The notes under the pieces were generated by a model. The model was not told the DNA's origin, made no database searches, and worked only from the letters and a program-made list of their open reading frames with translations. DNA of 64,000 nucleotides, taken from positions 522,001 to 586,000 of the forward strand of contig JAWNZC010000469.1 in assembly GCA_035771165.1 (NCBI GenBank), read 5' to 3'. A program made the translations under genes and the position numbers. Source of the stretch: Paragorgia papillata. Its lineage: Eukaryota > Cnidaria > Anthozoa > Scleralcyonacea > Coralliidae. How positions within the stretch are numbered: position 1 is the stretch's first letter; each line of letters opens with the position of its first letter. This document shows, piece after piece, positions 27,621 to 36,459 of the stretch.

Positions 27621-27751
27621 GGAGAAGTCCAAATTAGCAAATGAACCAATCATATTGCACTGTGATCCTGTGACAATGTTTGATGTGGGTGGTAATACGC
27701 GCAACAATGTTTTTCAACTTGCATGCCAATGCAACGTTACAACAATAGACC

Positions 27752-27902
27752 TTTCCGCATGAAGTGAATGGATCACGTGATGTTTCTTTTTGACAAGTCT
27801 GATTGGCTAATGTTCAATGTTTGTCTGAAGTTTTGGATGTCCGAAGTTTTGCGAGAGCCAATCAAATCTCTCAACATGTTATCCACGCACTTCATGCGGA
27901 AA
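27752..27902. mobile_element. Short fold-back element
   Basis: Ends TTTCCGCATGAAGTG (27752-27766) and CACTTCATGCGGAAA (27888-27902) are perfect inverted repeats about 150 bp apart. There is no coding sequence inside. Confidence 0.6.
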
Positions 27903-28209
27903 TATGTAATATTTAAAACACGAGTAAGAGCGTTTTATCAGATTTAAAAACACGAGCGCGTAGCGCGAGTGTTTTAGATCTGATAAAACGCGACTACGAG
28001 TGTTTTGAATAGCTTCAAAAACGCCGACAATAGATTTGCTAATTAGGATGACATTTTATATAAAATTTCACGTTCATTAGTATTCTTTATATAAAATTTC
28101 ACGTTAGTTAATATTCCTAGTAGTTTTATTAGGTATAAAAGACTTGCGCATGATCAAATACGTGCATATTAGTGGACAATTTGGTTCATGAATATTAATG
28201 AGTTTTTGA
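27903..28209. mobile_element. Palindromic repeat family member (AAAACACGAG type)
   Basis: Contains TTTAAAACACGAG, GATCTGATAAAACGCG and GCTTCAAAAACG. It is the reversed counterpart of the 44191-44420 insertion. It also holds a short direct repeat of TATATAAAATTTCACGTT (about 28057 and 28091). Confidence 0.6.
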
Positions 28210-28302
28210 AGTAATATATATTACTATTAGTAGCAGAATAGAAATAGGAAATGACAGTTACTGATTGTGGATAAAAATATTAATATATCCAATATCCACA
28301 CG
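28210..28302. repeat. ~90-bp direct repeat, right copy
   Basis: Same orientation as 25185-25275, from GTAATATATATTACTATTAG to CCAATATCCACACGC, with a few differences. Confidence 0.75.
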
Positions 28303-28335
28303 CAGGATCCCCCAGTCCCCCCCAGTAAAAGTCCC

Positions 28336-28908
28336 TTTTCACAGGGCCGTAGGAAGATGTTTCAGGTTAGGGGGGCCGAGCGCCGAAGGCGCGAGAACCC
28401 ACTAGGGGGGTCCGGGGGCATGCTCCCCAGGAAAAGTTTTGATTTCTAACTCTCTGAAACGCGTTTTCCTGCATTTTGGGGTCAGTTTTACAACAAAATA
28501 TTATGATCATAAACAACATCATTTTAGTTTACCTTTACTTCCTTCCAGGAGAAAGCAGAATTTTTATGAAAGGACATCGTATAGCGAGAAGGCCGGGAAG
28601 CGCGCAAGCTTTATATATATTAAAGCATTGGTGATGCATAACATTTCCAATGACTGCGAGGTTCTTTGGCGCTTTCGCATCAGTAGCTTTAACTGTAAAG
28701 TTATCTTGCCGTTAACTTACCAACTTCGGTCTCTGTATCTTGCGAGTCTTGCGGTGGAGCCGGGACAAAGAAATATTGAATCTTCCTCTGCGCCATACGT
28801 CTGCGGAAGCTGAAAACTCGTGCTTTCACGTCTAATTTTTAGGGGGACTCCTTCTGGCGATTAGGGAGGCGCTAGCACCACTTGCCCCCCTGGTTCCTAC
28901 GGTCATGT
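28336..28908. mobile_element. ~570-bp dispersed repeat with GGCCGTAGGAA ends
   Basis: The left end CAGGGCCGTAGGAA (about 28340) and right end TTCCTACGGTCATG (about 28891-28905) are inverted. Inside lies GGGGGGTCCGGGGGCATGC, shared with 4795-5065. The element looks non-autonomous. A clear target duplication was not found. Confidence 0.5.
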
Positions 28909-29169
28909 TTCACCCCAGGATAAAATGTGTATGGATAAGTTATCAAGTCAGTAATGTCAGTTGGATAGTTTCAGTTGTTACAAAGGTATACATAAATCCT
29001 TATATTAGTTAAATAGTTTTTATTTTGGTAAGATGTATGTGGTGACGAAAAATCTTTTTATAGTTCCTCACAACCGATTTTCCACATTATATTTGAAAGT
29101 GAACATGCTGATGAGTTCTGACACAAAGCGAAACAGTCAGAAATGTGTTGTATTTTAACTAGTTTTTAT

Positions 29170-29255
29170 GACCTTCAGTCAAAAATCACCCCTCAGAATG
29201 CAGGAAATGGCATTTCAGAGACCCTAAATTTCAAAAATGCCCCCAGACCCATAGA
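29170..29255. repeat. Partial inverted copy of the G-run dispersed repeat
   Basis: GAATGCAGGAAATGGCATTT with CAGAGACCCTAAATTTCAAA and GCCCCCAGACC is the reverse of the order found at 28410-28500. It is a fragment only. Confidence 0.5.
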
Positions 29256-29358
29256 GATCATATAAATACTAGAGGGGGCATCCTAATTTCAGCCAACCGC
29301 GGGTAACCAATTGAACGCCGCCATCTTGGTTTTTTTGGAGGCAAACATTAGGCGCGTT

Positions 29359-30168
29359 CCTGCCTCCTCCACAGGCCCTATTGCATCATGGACAGGTCAC
29401 ACTGTTGAGAGGGCCTGCCAGATCCTGTACACAAAATGGGGACTGATCCCATTATGCACAGCGTGACTAGGCCCTAGAGGCGATAGTTTTGAGAGGGCCT
29501 GCAAGTTTCCGGCCGCTGTTCGACAAACGTACGTCCAAGTTCTTTAAACACTGTGACCCACCAGGAAATTCGGTCTAAACTTTCTTACAGATCACGACAA
29601 TGTAGAAACCAATATGTTCTAGAATTACCGACCTTCTGCCAATAATATTTTTAGCGACAAAAGGAATTGAAGGGGAAAATATCTGCCGAACAAAAGCAAA
29701 TTCGACGGTCAGGAAAGTACAGGTTTTTCGTATTGTTTTTTGGTTTATTTAGCTATCGAAGACTGTCAACTGACCAAGAGTTAATGAGATTTAATTTTGT
29801 TAAATTGTAGGCTATAGTGTAGCGTAATTCAAGTTTCAGTTGTTGTGGAAACCGAAAAAGTATAAACCAAAGAGTCTCTGGGTAGACTAAAGTGTATTTT
29901 CGTTGATTATTCGGCCGAAAGTTGACAAAGTTCAACCGTAATTGCTTTCTTCAACAATTCCTTCATTTTAAAGCTAGGATTCGTATGTCATAAGATCTTC
30001 AATGGCCTTCAAAATCTTCGGATATAGCCATGGCTATTAACAATGGTAGTTAATTATGCAAATTTATTCCGTGCCAAGTTTTGCCAAATTTTTTACAGGA
30101 TCTTGCAGGCCCTAAATTCGGCGTGTGTGACCTGTCCATGATGCAATAGGGCCTGTGGAGGAGGCAGG
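29359..30168. mobile_element. 810-bp non-autonomous DNA transposon with target duplication
   Basis: The terminal inverted repeats are about 44 bp: CCTGCCTCCTCCACAGGCCC at 29359 and its reverse complement ending at 30168. They are flanked by GCGCGTT at 29352-29358 and 30169-30175 (8 bp if the shared G is counted). The interior has no transposase. The 7-8 bp duplication is compatible with a hAT- or P-like family; the class is not certain. Confidence 0.75.
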
Positions 30169-30175
30169 GCGCGTT

Positions 30176-31639
30176 GGTTGGCAAAGGACTGGGTCTAGCC
30201 GTGAACGACAAGAGCTAGACTAGAACTAGCCGTGGCGACAACAACCAGACAGTGAAGACTAAGTAAGACTCGACTATTCATTTGTGTTTTAAAAAAATGG
30301 TAAAGAAAATTACGAAGGGGTAAATTCAGAATATGTTACAATATTAACAAAGAAGCCATGCACAAATTACCTACCTTATCTTTTTGGTAGTATGCTTATA
30401 ATTTTAACTTTTGTGTCGGACTCTCGGACCAGTCCAAATATTTCAGTGTTTTCCCGCTCTTTTTCAGAGGACGAGCTCGGACGTCGCATGCACATGCGCA
30501 ATACGTTTGGCAGCGGTGTTCCTCTATACGTATTTATATGATTTCTATGCCCACACCCCCTAGACCCCCTTTTTGTGAACGCTCCCCCCGGATAAATCCT
30601 TAAAAGAGGCCCTGACCCCCCCCCCCACGACTTTTCCAACTATAACCTTATCCAAAGATCTACCCTAAACCTAATCACATTTACAATTATTATAGAGGGA
30701 ACTGTTTAAATTCAAATCATTTTAATCAGATTTACAACTTCGCTAAACGAAAGGTGAATCGATGAAAATGGCGGTAAAAAGGTAAACCGACGAGAACACT
30801 CAGCGGTATTGCAACATTTTGATTTGAGAATTGGTGTAATCAGTAGTAAAATGGAATGTGCGATTTGGGGCAGAAGACGCCATGTTGGATTTTTGTTCTT
30901 CTCAAGTTCAAGACAAGATTTTGAAAAAAACAAGCGTTTATTTGGGTTCCTTGAAGCTAAACTACTCGTCTTACTGCCAAAATATCGATACCTGTTCAAA
31001 GCGAGAAGAAAAGCCAACAAAAGTTCCCTGAAAATTCGGGTAAGAATGTAAAATATTTGTTAAAATAATACTGCAGATTTTAGCGAAGGATTTGAAATGA
31101 AAGACTGATAAGTGGAAAAGTTTTGAAAGATAAACGGACTGTGGGGAGGGTTAGTAGTTAATTTTAAAGTAATTAAAGATAGTAATAACTTAGTTATGTT
31201 GTTTAATTTACTAAAAACAACGAAATATTTTTGTTTCCGGGTCCCGAACTAAGATAAAATTGAGCGCGAAATTTGAATATCGCCAATACGAGCGAGTTCT
31301 TGTCAAGGTCTTCTTCGACTTCGCTTGCTTTTTGCTGCTTGTCGATACCATTTGGCAAAAAAATCCTTGGCAAGGATATTTTTCTCGTCGGTATGGCTAG
31401 AAAAGTTTCCCTATTTGCCATCAGCGGTATCCTCGGATTCGCAAAGCAAATATTTCACCTTAAATAATTCCCTCAATAATCAACCGATCGGCACACACGA
31501 TGCACCAAATTAAAGCTTATTATTCTGTCTTTCTGGCCCAAGATTAATGGCGTTCGTTTGAACAATTTGTTGAGGAAAAAAATAACGATTTAATATAAAG
31601 TATCCACTTTTTAGGTAAACAAATAGATCAAATTCGCCG
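30176..31639. other. Gene-poor stretch, no supported feature
   Basis: AT-rich sequence with short open frames on both strands but no recognisable domain, conserved splice pattern or duplicate elsewhere in the window. C-runs occur near 30540-30630. First exons or an untranslated RNA cannot be excluded. Confidence 0.4.
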
Positions 31640-32240
31640 GGACGGCTTTGGGGGGGAAAATTCGATGGCTTCCCTTACTTTTTAATGCCTTTGCTATATA
31701 TCAAAACGAAGCTCATTCTATCGTCTCGCTGGCCCGAGAAAAACTAGAAGTGGCCCAGATCTGGTTCAAAATATATTAGCTTTTAAAGAGCGACGCCAAA
31801 ACTGTCAATTGCACAGCGAGCCAAATTCACTTGTAGCCGACATGACTCTTTGGGGGAAAAATTTCGATAGCTTCTTTTAATTTTAACCGGCTTTCATATA
31901 TATGAAATTGAAGCTCATTCTATCTTCTTGCTGGCCCAAGAAAAATTAGAAATGACCCAGATCTGGTTCAAGAGTTATTCGCTTTTAAAGTGAGACGCCC
32001 AAACTGTCAATTACACCGCGCTAAAAATAGAACACTTTATTAACTATATTTCACGACGTAGCCTTTGGGGGAAAGATTTCGATGGCTTCGGTTATTTTTA
32101 ACCGGCTTTCCTATATATGAAATTGAAGCTAAATCTATCTTCTTGCTGGCCCAAGAAAAATTAGAAATAGCCCAGATCTGGTTCAAGAGTTGTTCGCTAT
32201 TAATAACAGCGCTGTGTAGTAACGAGATACAAGGATGCAT
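31640..32240. repeat. Three-copy tandem repeat of ~205 bp
   Basis: Each copy has TTTGGGGG(G)AAA, GATGGCTTC or GATAGCTTC, CTATATAT, GAAGCT, CTTGCTGGCCCAAGAAAAA and CCAGATCTGGTTCAA in the same order. Copies start near 31643, 31847 and 32060. Later copies are closer to each other than to the first. Confidence 0.8.
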
Positions 32241-32278
32241 GGATAAAGCCGGTAGTAGACGTACACAGTTCTAAGTTT

Positions 32279-32345
32279 GGAGGGTCGCAATCCCCGGTGG
32301 GCATCTCGGGCCGGCAATCATTACACCACCAAGCTAGCGAGTCGC
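32279..32345 (-). ncRNA. tRNA-like promoter region, probable tRNA-derived SINE head
   Basis: On the minus strand TAGCTTGGTGG resembles a tRNA A box and, about 30 nt on, GGGATTGCGACCC resembles a B box. That spacing is tRNA-like. Acceptor arms do not pair well, so it is not called as a functional tRNA. Confidence 0.3.
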
Positions 32346-32778
32346 CAAGACCTGGCAGACCAGTCTGGTGCTGGCACACGAAGCGCGATCCTACTCATTT
32401 AGGTAATAGTGGTGTTCCTGCGCGACCGAGAAACTCCTCTCAACCAGGGGATTACGGTTCACACTACTAGCCTAGTGGAGAAAGAAAGTAAATAATACAA
32501 GTACTCACCCATGATGTGGCTGCACAAACCTGAACCTATAGAAAAGGCGTAGGAAACAGTGCTGCAGCAGACACTGCAACATACTGCAAAGTTAAAGCAT
32601 AACACTGGACGCCAAATGCAATGCAGATCACCCGGCCAGCAAGGCCGAGAGAGTTCAAGTAATATCCTGTCTAAGATAGAACAGTTAGGTTATGAAAGCA
32701 ACGTAAATTGACACAGGAAGACAACGTATAATACAAATTAGCTAACAAATTAATGTATCAACTGGCATGCCAGGGAGA

Positions 32779-32950
32779 GCAAGACTCACGGCGTCTGTGC
32801 TCACAGCTTACTCCTTCTACAGAGTAGACGGAGCAACAACGGTGGAACAACCGTTGGCAAGCCGGGAGAGCCCTCTCCCAGCGCTAGCAACAAAAGGTTC
32901 TGCGAACGAACCTTGCTGAACACCAGAGGCGCATCTGGTGAAGGAATAGA
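32779..32950. repeat. Serial-hairpin module, copy 1
   Basis: A 172-nt module repeated in direct orientation at 34004-34175. It contains six consecutive small hairpins. The third, GCCGGGAGA paired with TCTCCCAGC, has one mismatch here that would be a G-U pair in a minus-strand RNA; copy 2 pairs perfectly. Confidence 0.8.
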
Positions 32951-33016
32951 GAGGCTCCAAGATTACAGTGGGAAGTGGGAGTGGTGTAGAAGACGCACCG
33001 ACGTGATAAACATTAG

Positions 33017-33038
33017 CTAACTGAGGCGCAACCGTTAG
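33017..33038. other. Hairpin with GGCGCA in the loop
   Basis: CTAACTG and ACCGTTAG pair with one mismatch around GGCGCA. The equivalent in the diverged repeat at 33897 has different stem bases but the same loop. Confidence 0.45.
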
Positions 33039-33190
33039 CAGTTGCGGAGGCTTCAAACTCCAGGGCAGGAGGCATGTGGATTGGCGCTTGCACCACCACG
33101 CGAATAACAGAGGTGAGTCTGTTAGCTAATGACCAATTAATAAGTGACGCAAATCTTTGTGGATAATTTTTTGGGTGACGGAAAGTGCGG

Positions 33191-33371
33191 TTTTCTGGAG
33201 GTAAGGGCCCCCAGAAAAAGCTGGAGAAGCGAAAGTCAGAGTGAGAGTAAGGGCCCTCACTGTTATGGACCTTGCTCTAATGTCCCAGCCAGGCTTCCCC
33301 GTGGTGAAGTGACCGAGAGAATCGAAGATCAGGGTGAAGGTAAGGGCCCTCACCGTTATGGACCTTGCTCT
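33191..33371. repeat. Tandem repeat whose hairpins share loop AGGTAAGGGCCC
   Basis: Three hairpins: TTTTCTGG/CCAGAAAA (33191-33218), GTGAG/CTCAC (33241-33260) and GGTGA/TCACC (33333-33354). Their loops are all (A)GGTAAGGGCC(C)-like. The second and third lie in ~93-bp repeats that also share GTTATGGACCTTGCTCT. The loop contains a consensus-like 5' splice site, AG|GTAAGG. Confidence 0.65.
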
Positions 33372-33896
33372 CCGTCGCCGGTGTGTGTGCTTCACCGTGG
33401 GCGAAGTGTGGCTGAGGGGACACCACTTTCCGCCCCGATTTCTTTATTAATAGAATTAAAAAATATATATATATACAATTTTGGGTTTGTTCTTTACCTC
33501 ACTTTTCGTATTACACAAAAACTAAATGATATTTCAACCATAAACTATATTACAAATTGAAGTTCTTTAACAACAACTCTAAATGTTCCGTATTTATACT
33601 CGAAGGGTGCGGTGGGTGGGGTAACTTCGACTAGATATTTTGCCGAAGGCGTTCAAAACCAGAGTGAGCTATCTTGTTTTTTGACATGCTTTAGTGCTTA
33701 TAAGCTTGGGATGTCCGGTTTGATTAAATCGTATTAGATAACTTGTTTTTTAATACCTTGTTTTTGCCAAATTGCTAAGAGCAATAAAAGTGACATAACG
33801 CAGAAAATGTCATAACTGCGCTATTGTATGCGTGAGAGTTAAGATGTAGCTTCTCATTAATCCCAATTTATCTAGTTAATATAAATTGGCGCGTAA

Positions 33897-33916
33897 CAAC
33901 GGAGGCGCATCCGTTG
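33897..33916. other. Hairpin CAACGGA-GGCGCA-TCCGTTG
   Basis: A perfect 7-bp stem with a 6-base loop. The loop is the same as in the last hairpin of the 172-nt modules (CACCAGA-GGCGCA-TCTGGTG), while the stem differs. Confidence 0.6.
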
Positions 33917-34003
33917 GCAGTTGCAGAGGCTACAAACTCCCGTGCAAAGGGAGTGGGGTGTCGATTGGCGCTGTTCGAGCAGTAATATAAGAATGAAGTC
34001 TAA

Positions 34004-34175
34004 GCAAGACTCACGGCGTCTGTGCTCACAGCTTACTCCTTCTACAGAGTAGACGGAGCAACAACGGTGGAACAACCGTTGGCAAGCCGGGAGAGCCCTC
34101 TCCCGGCACTAGCAACAAAAGGTTCTGCGAACGAACCTTGCTGAACACCAGAGGCGCATCTGGTGAAGGAATAGA
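34004..34175. repeat. Serial-hairpin module, copy 2
   Basis: Hairpins in order: CTGTG/CACAG (about 34018-34030), a 10-bp stem with one mismatch at 34036-34058, CAACGGT/ACCGTTG 34062-34081, GCCGGGAGA/TCTCCCGGC 34086-34107, AGGTTC/GAACCT 34120-34138, CACCAGA/TCTGGTG 34146-34165. It is the same length as copy 1. Confidence 0.8.
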
Positions 34176-34548
34176 TTTCTAATAATTGTGTTTTTCTTGA
34201 CGTAGCTGCGGCTGGTGATATTACAGCTGTCTTACCTGGGGTAAGCCAATAATTTCCAGGAGATGTCGAAGCTGAAGCTAACTCATATTTCCAAAAGATA
34301 TCTACAATCAACCTCCTAACCCAACAATGACTATCGATGAAGTGCTGGAAATGCTAAAGACATTTAAAGATTCCCCATCCAAGAACGAAAAGGTAATGAA
34401 ACATATCATTGTTTACTTGCACGAGTATCGTTTTCTAAGTTTTCAAAAAGTTTCACTTCGAATTGATACTCGGAAAAAAATTTCCAAAACTTTAAGCAAA
34501 GATCTAACCACTGACCAAAGCTTAAGGCTGCTTTATATTGTGCAGCCT
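34176..34548. other. Short open frames of unknown status
   Basis: A plus-strand frame starts at 34327 (MTIDEVLEMLKTFKDS...) and a minus-strand frame covers about 34180-34311. Both have plausible composition but no recognised domain. A GTAATG donor-like site follows AACGAAAAG near 34393. They are not called as genes. Confidence 0.25.
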
Positions 34549-34656
34549 GTTCGTTCGTTCGTTCGTTCGTTCGTTCGTTCGTTCGTTCGTTCGTTCGTTC
34601 GTTCGTTCGTTCGTTCGTTCGTTCGTTCGTTCGTTCGTTCGTTCGTTCGTTCGTTC
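34549..34656. repeat. (GTTC)n microsatellite
   Basis: About 27 nearly perfect GTTC units. It occupies the position upstream of gene copy 2 where copies 1 and 3 have CAC/CAT satellites. Confidence 0.95.
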
Positions 34657-34904
34657 ATTTGTTCGTGCGGCATCAATAGACACGGCAATTTCAAGTTTCC
34701 CAAAAAATAGCGCTTTGCCCTTTTCGGTTTAGCTTTTAGAAAAACCGGAAAACCGTCGTCATTATTTATTACAATCTTACAATATATAATTTTGTTTAGT
34801 TCTTAAAATTGTTACTATTAAAGATGAGAGAAGCAAAATAAAATTAACGTTAGCAAACGTTTTCGTTGAACGTTCGTTTTTTGTTCAATATTTTGCCGTG
34901 ATTT

Positions 34905-35333
34905 ATGCAGTCGTTGAATGCATCTTTAAGTGTAATCGCACATGTAAATAAAACCTCTCGTGTTATATCGCCTTGCTTTGCACATTAGATTGGGGATAAA
35001 ATCAAAGCTTTTGTACTTGATCGCGTTGCTAGGGCATATTGTTTAAACGCGTGTACTGGTGGTGAAAGCCGGGGCGGACTCTTCTGATGAAATAATATTA
35101 GGCTATAATATTTATAAGAATATGGAAATATAAACCGGAAATACCAATCACAGCAGGATATTACATAGTTTACCATGAAATAAGGAATCATATTACCATT
35201 TACTGAGAATTGACTATTGTGAAACCGAAAGAAAGATTTCCAAGACCAGAACTGAGTCAAACGATTTCGAGTTTCTCTTCCTGATTAAGTTTACAAGAAA
35301 CTACTACACTTTTTCAAGAAAACGTTGTCTACA
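34905..35333 (+). promoter_or_regulatory. Promoter/5' UTR block of copy 2
   Basis: Similar to the upstream regions of copies 1 and 3, starting around TGAATGCATCTTTAAGTG. Sites: CCGGAA 35135-35140, CCAAT 35144-35148 and ISRE-like GAAACCGAAAGAAA 35221-35234, about 100 bp before the ATG. Similarity stops left of about 34905. Confidence 0.55.
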
Positions 35334-36459
35334 ATGGCTACTTCTCCAACTGTCGCCGTTCCAGTTGATGAACTAGAATCCTCACTCACATGTTCCATTT
35401 GTTTGGAAACTTTGAACGAACCTCGAACACTGCCTTGCTTTCACACGTTTTGCAAAATCTGTTTAGAGAAGTTTGTAAAACGCCATCGTGAGGAAGCAGT
35501 TGGTAAAGAGATTGAAGTATTCAACTGTCCGACATGTCGATCAGAATTTAATCTGAAACCAAAAGATGAAGTAGCAGGAATGGCGAGCAGTCATTTTATC
35601 CGAAATATGTTAGACGTCATGGCGATGCAACGACAAGCAAAGGTTTCGCAATGTTCTCATTGCCAAAAGCCAGCCGTTAGTCGATGTACAACTTGTGAGT
35701 TGTTCCTATGCGAAAAATGTTTCGAAGCTCACGAAATGTGGCCAGCGCACAAGAAACACACTGTGCTATCAATAAACGAGTTGAGTCAACCTGAGAACGA
35801 AGCCAAGATCAGAGCAAAACTTTACTGCAAGAAACATGACAACAAGACCCTTGAGTTCTATTGCGAGACATGCAAAGAACTGATCTGTAGTCATTGTATG
35901 CTCTTGAATCACATCAAACAAAATCATTCATGTCTCTCGGTTGACGAAGTAGCTGAAAAGCAAAGAGAAGCATTAAGATCAGGCTGTGCCACTCTAGACG
36001 AGAAGTTATCTGAGGCCAAGGAAGCACTGGAAGCCATCAGCAAGGTCACACACTTCCTTGAAGAGAACGCCAAGAAGGTCAAGGCCAGAATCACTCAACA
36101 GAAAGAAGACATCTTGAAAAAAGTCGCGGAGAAGCTAGACGAGAAAGCTCAGCTTATGATTAACGAAGTAGACAAGATTTATAATGAAATGCACACAGAT
36201 CTGAGCAAACAACAGGATGGCATAAAGAGTTATGTTGAGAAGGTGAATAACTCAGTTGGTCTACCAAGGAGTCTTTTGGAGAAAGGCAGCATTGAAGAAG
36301 TACTTTCCTCTCAGAAGATGATTGAAGAAAATATTGAACATGTCAAGAATGAGAGTCCAAAGAATTTGAAGCCTGTGCATGATGGCAAGATTGAATATGA
36401 AAGTGAGAGAATAGATGACTTGAATGTTGATGATATTCTGGAGAAATTGGGAGAAATAG
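35334..36459 (+). CDS. Copy 2 exon 1: RING - B-boxes - coiled coil
   Basis: The ATG at 35334 matches the start used in copies 1 and 3; the longer frame from 35325 begins with TTG. RING ligands are C20, C23, C35, H37, C40, C43, C65 and C68, with normal spacing and without the extra Met of copies 1 and 3. B-box2 ligands are C165, H168, C177, C180, C185, C188, H193 and H198. The donor is ATAG|GTAAGA at 36459/36460. From about residue 205 on it is almost the same as copy 3. Confidence 0.92.

Larger units (their letters stand above)
32550..34175. repeat. Hairpin-rich region with repeated conserved loops
   Basis: At least a dozen short perfect or near-perfect hairpins lie in this region. They include two copies of a 172-nt module of six serial hairpins, hairpins sharing the loop GGCGCA, and hairpins sharing the loop AGGTAAGGGCCC but with different stems. 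Additional ones are CAGTG/CACTG (about 32560), GGCC/GGCC (about 32636) and CTGGCATGCCAG (32762-32773). No convincing protein is encoded. Its nature is unknown. Confidence 0.6.

Noticed and set aside
32279..32345. Functional tRNA on the minus strand
   Set aside because: A- and B-box-like words exist but the acceptor stem does not pair; kept only as a possible SINE head.
34327..34710. Plus-strand frame MTIDEVLEMLKTF... running into the GTTC repeat
   Set aside because: The second half is the microsatellite (VRSF repeats); the first 70 codons have no recognisable domain or partner.
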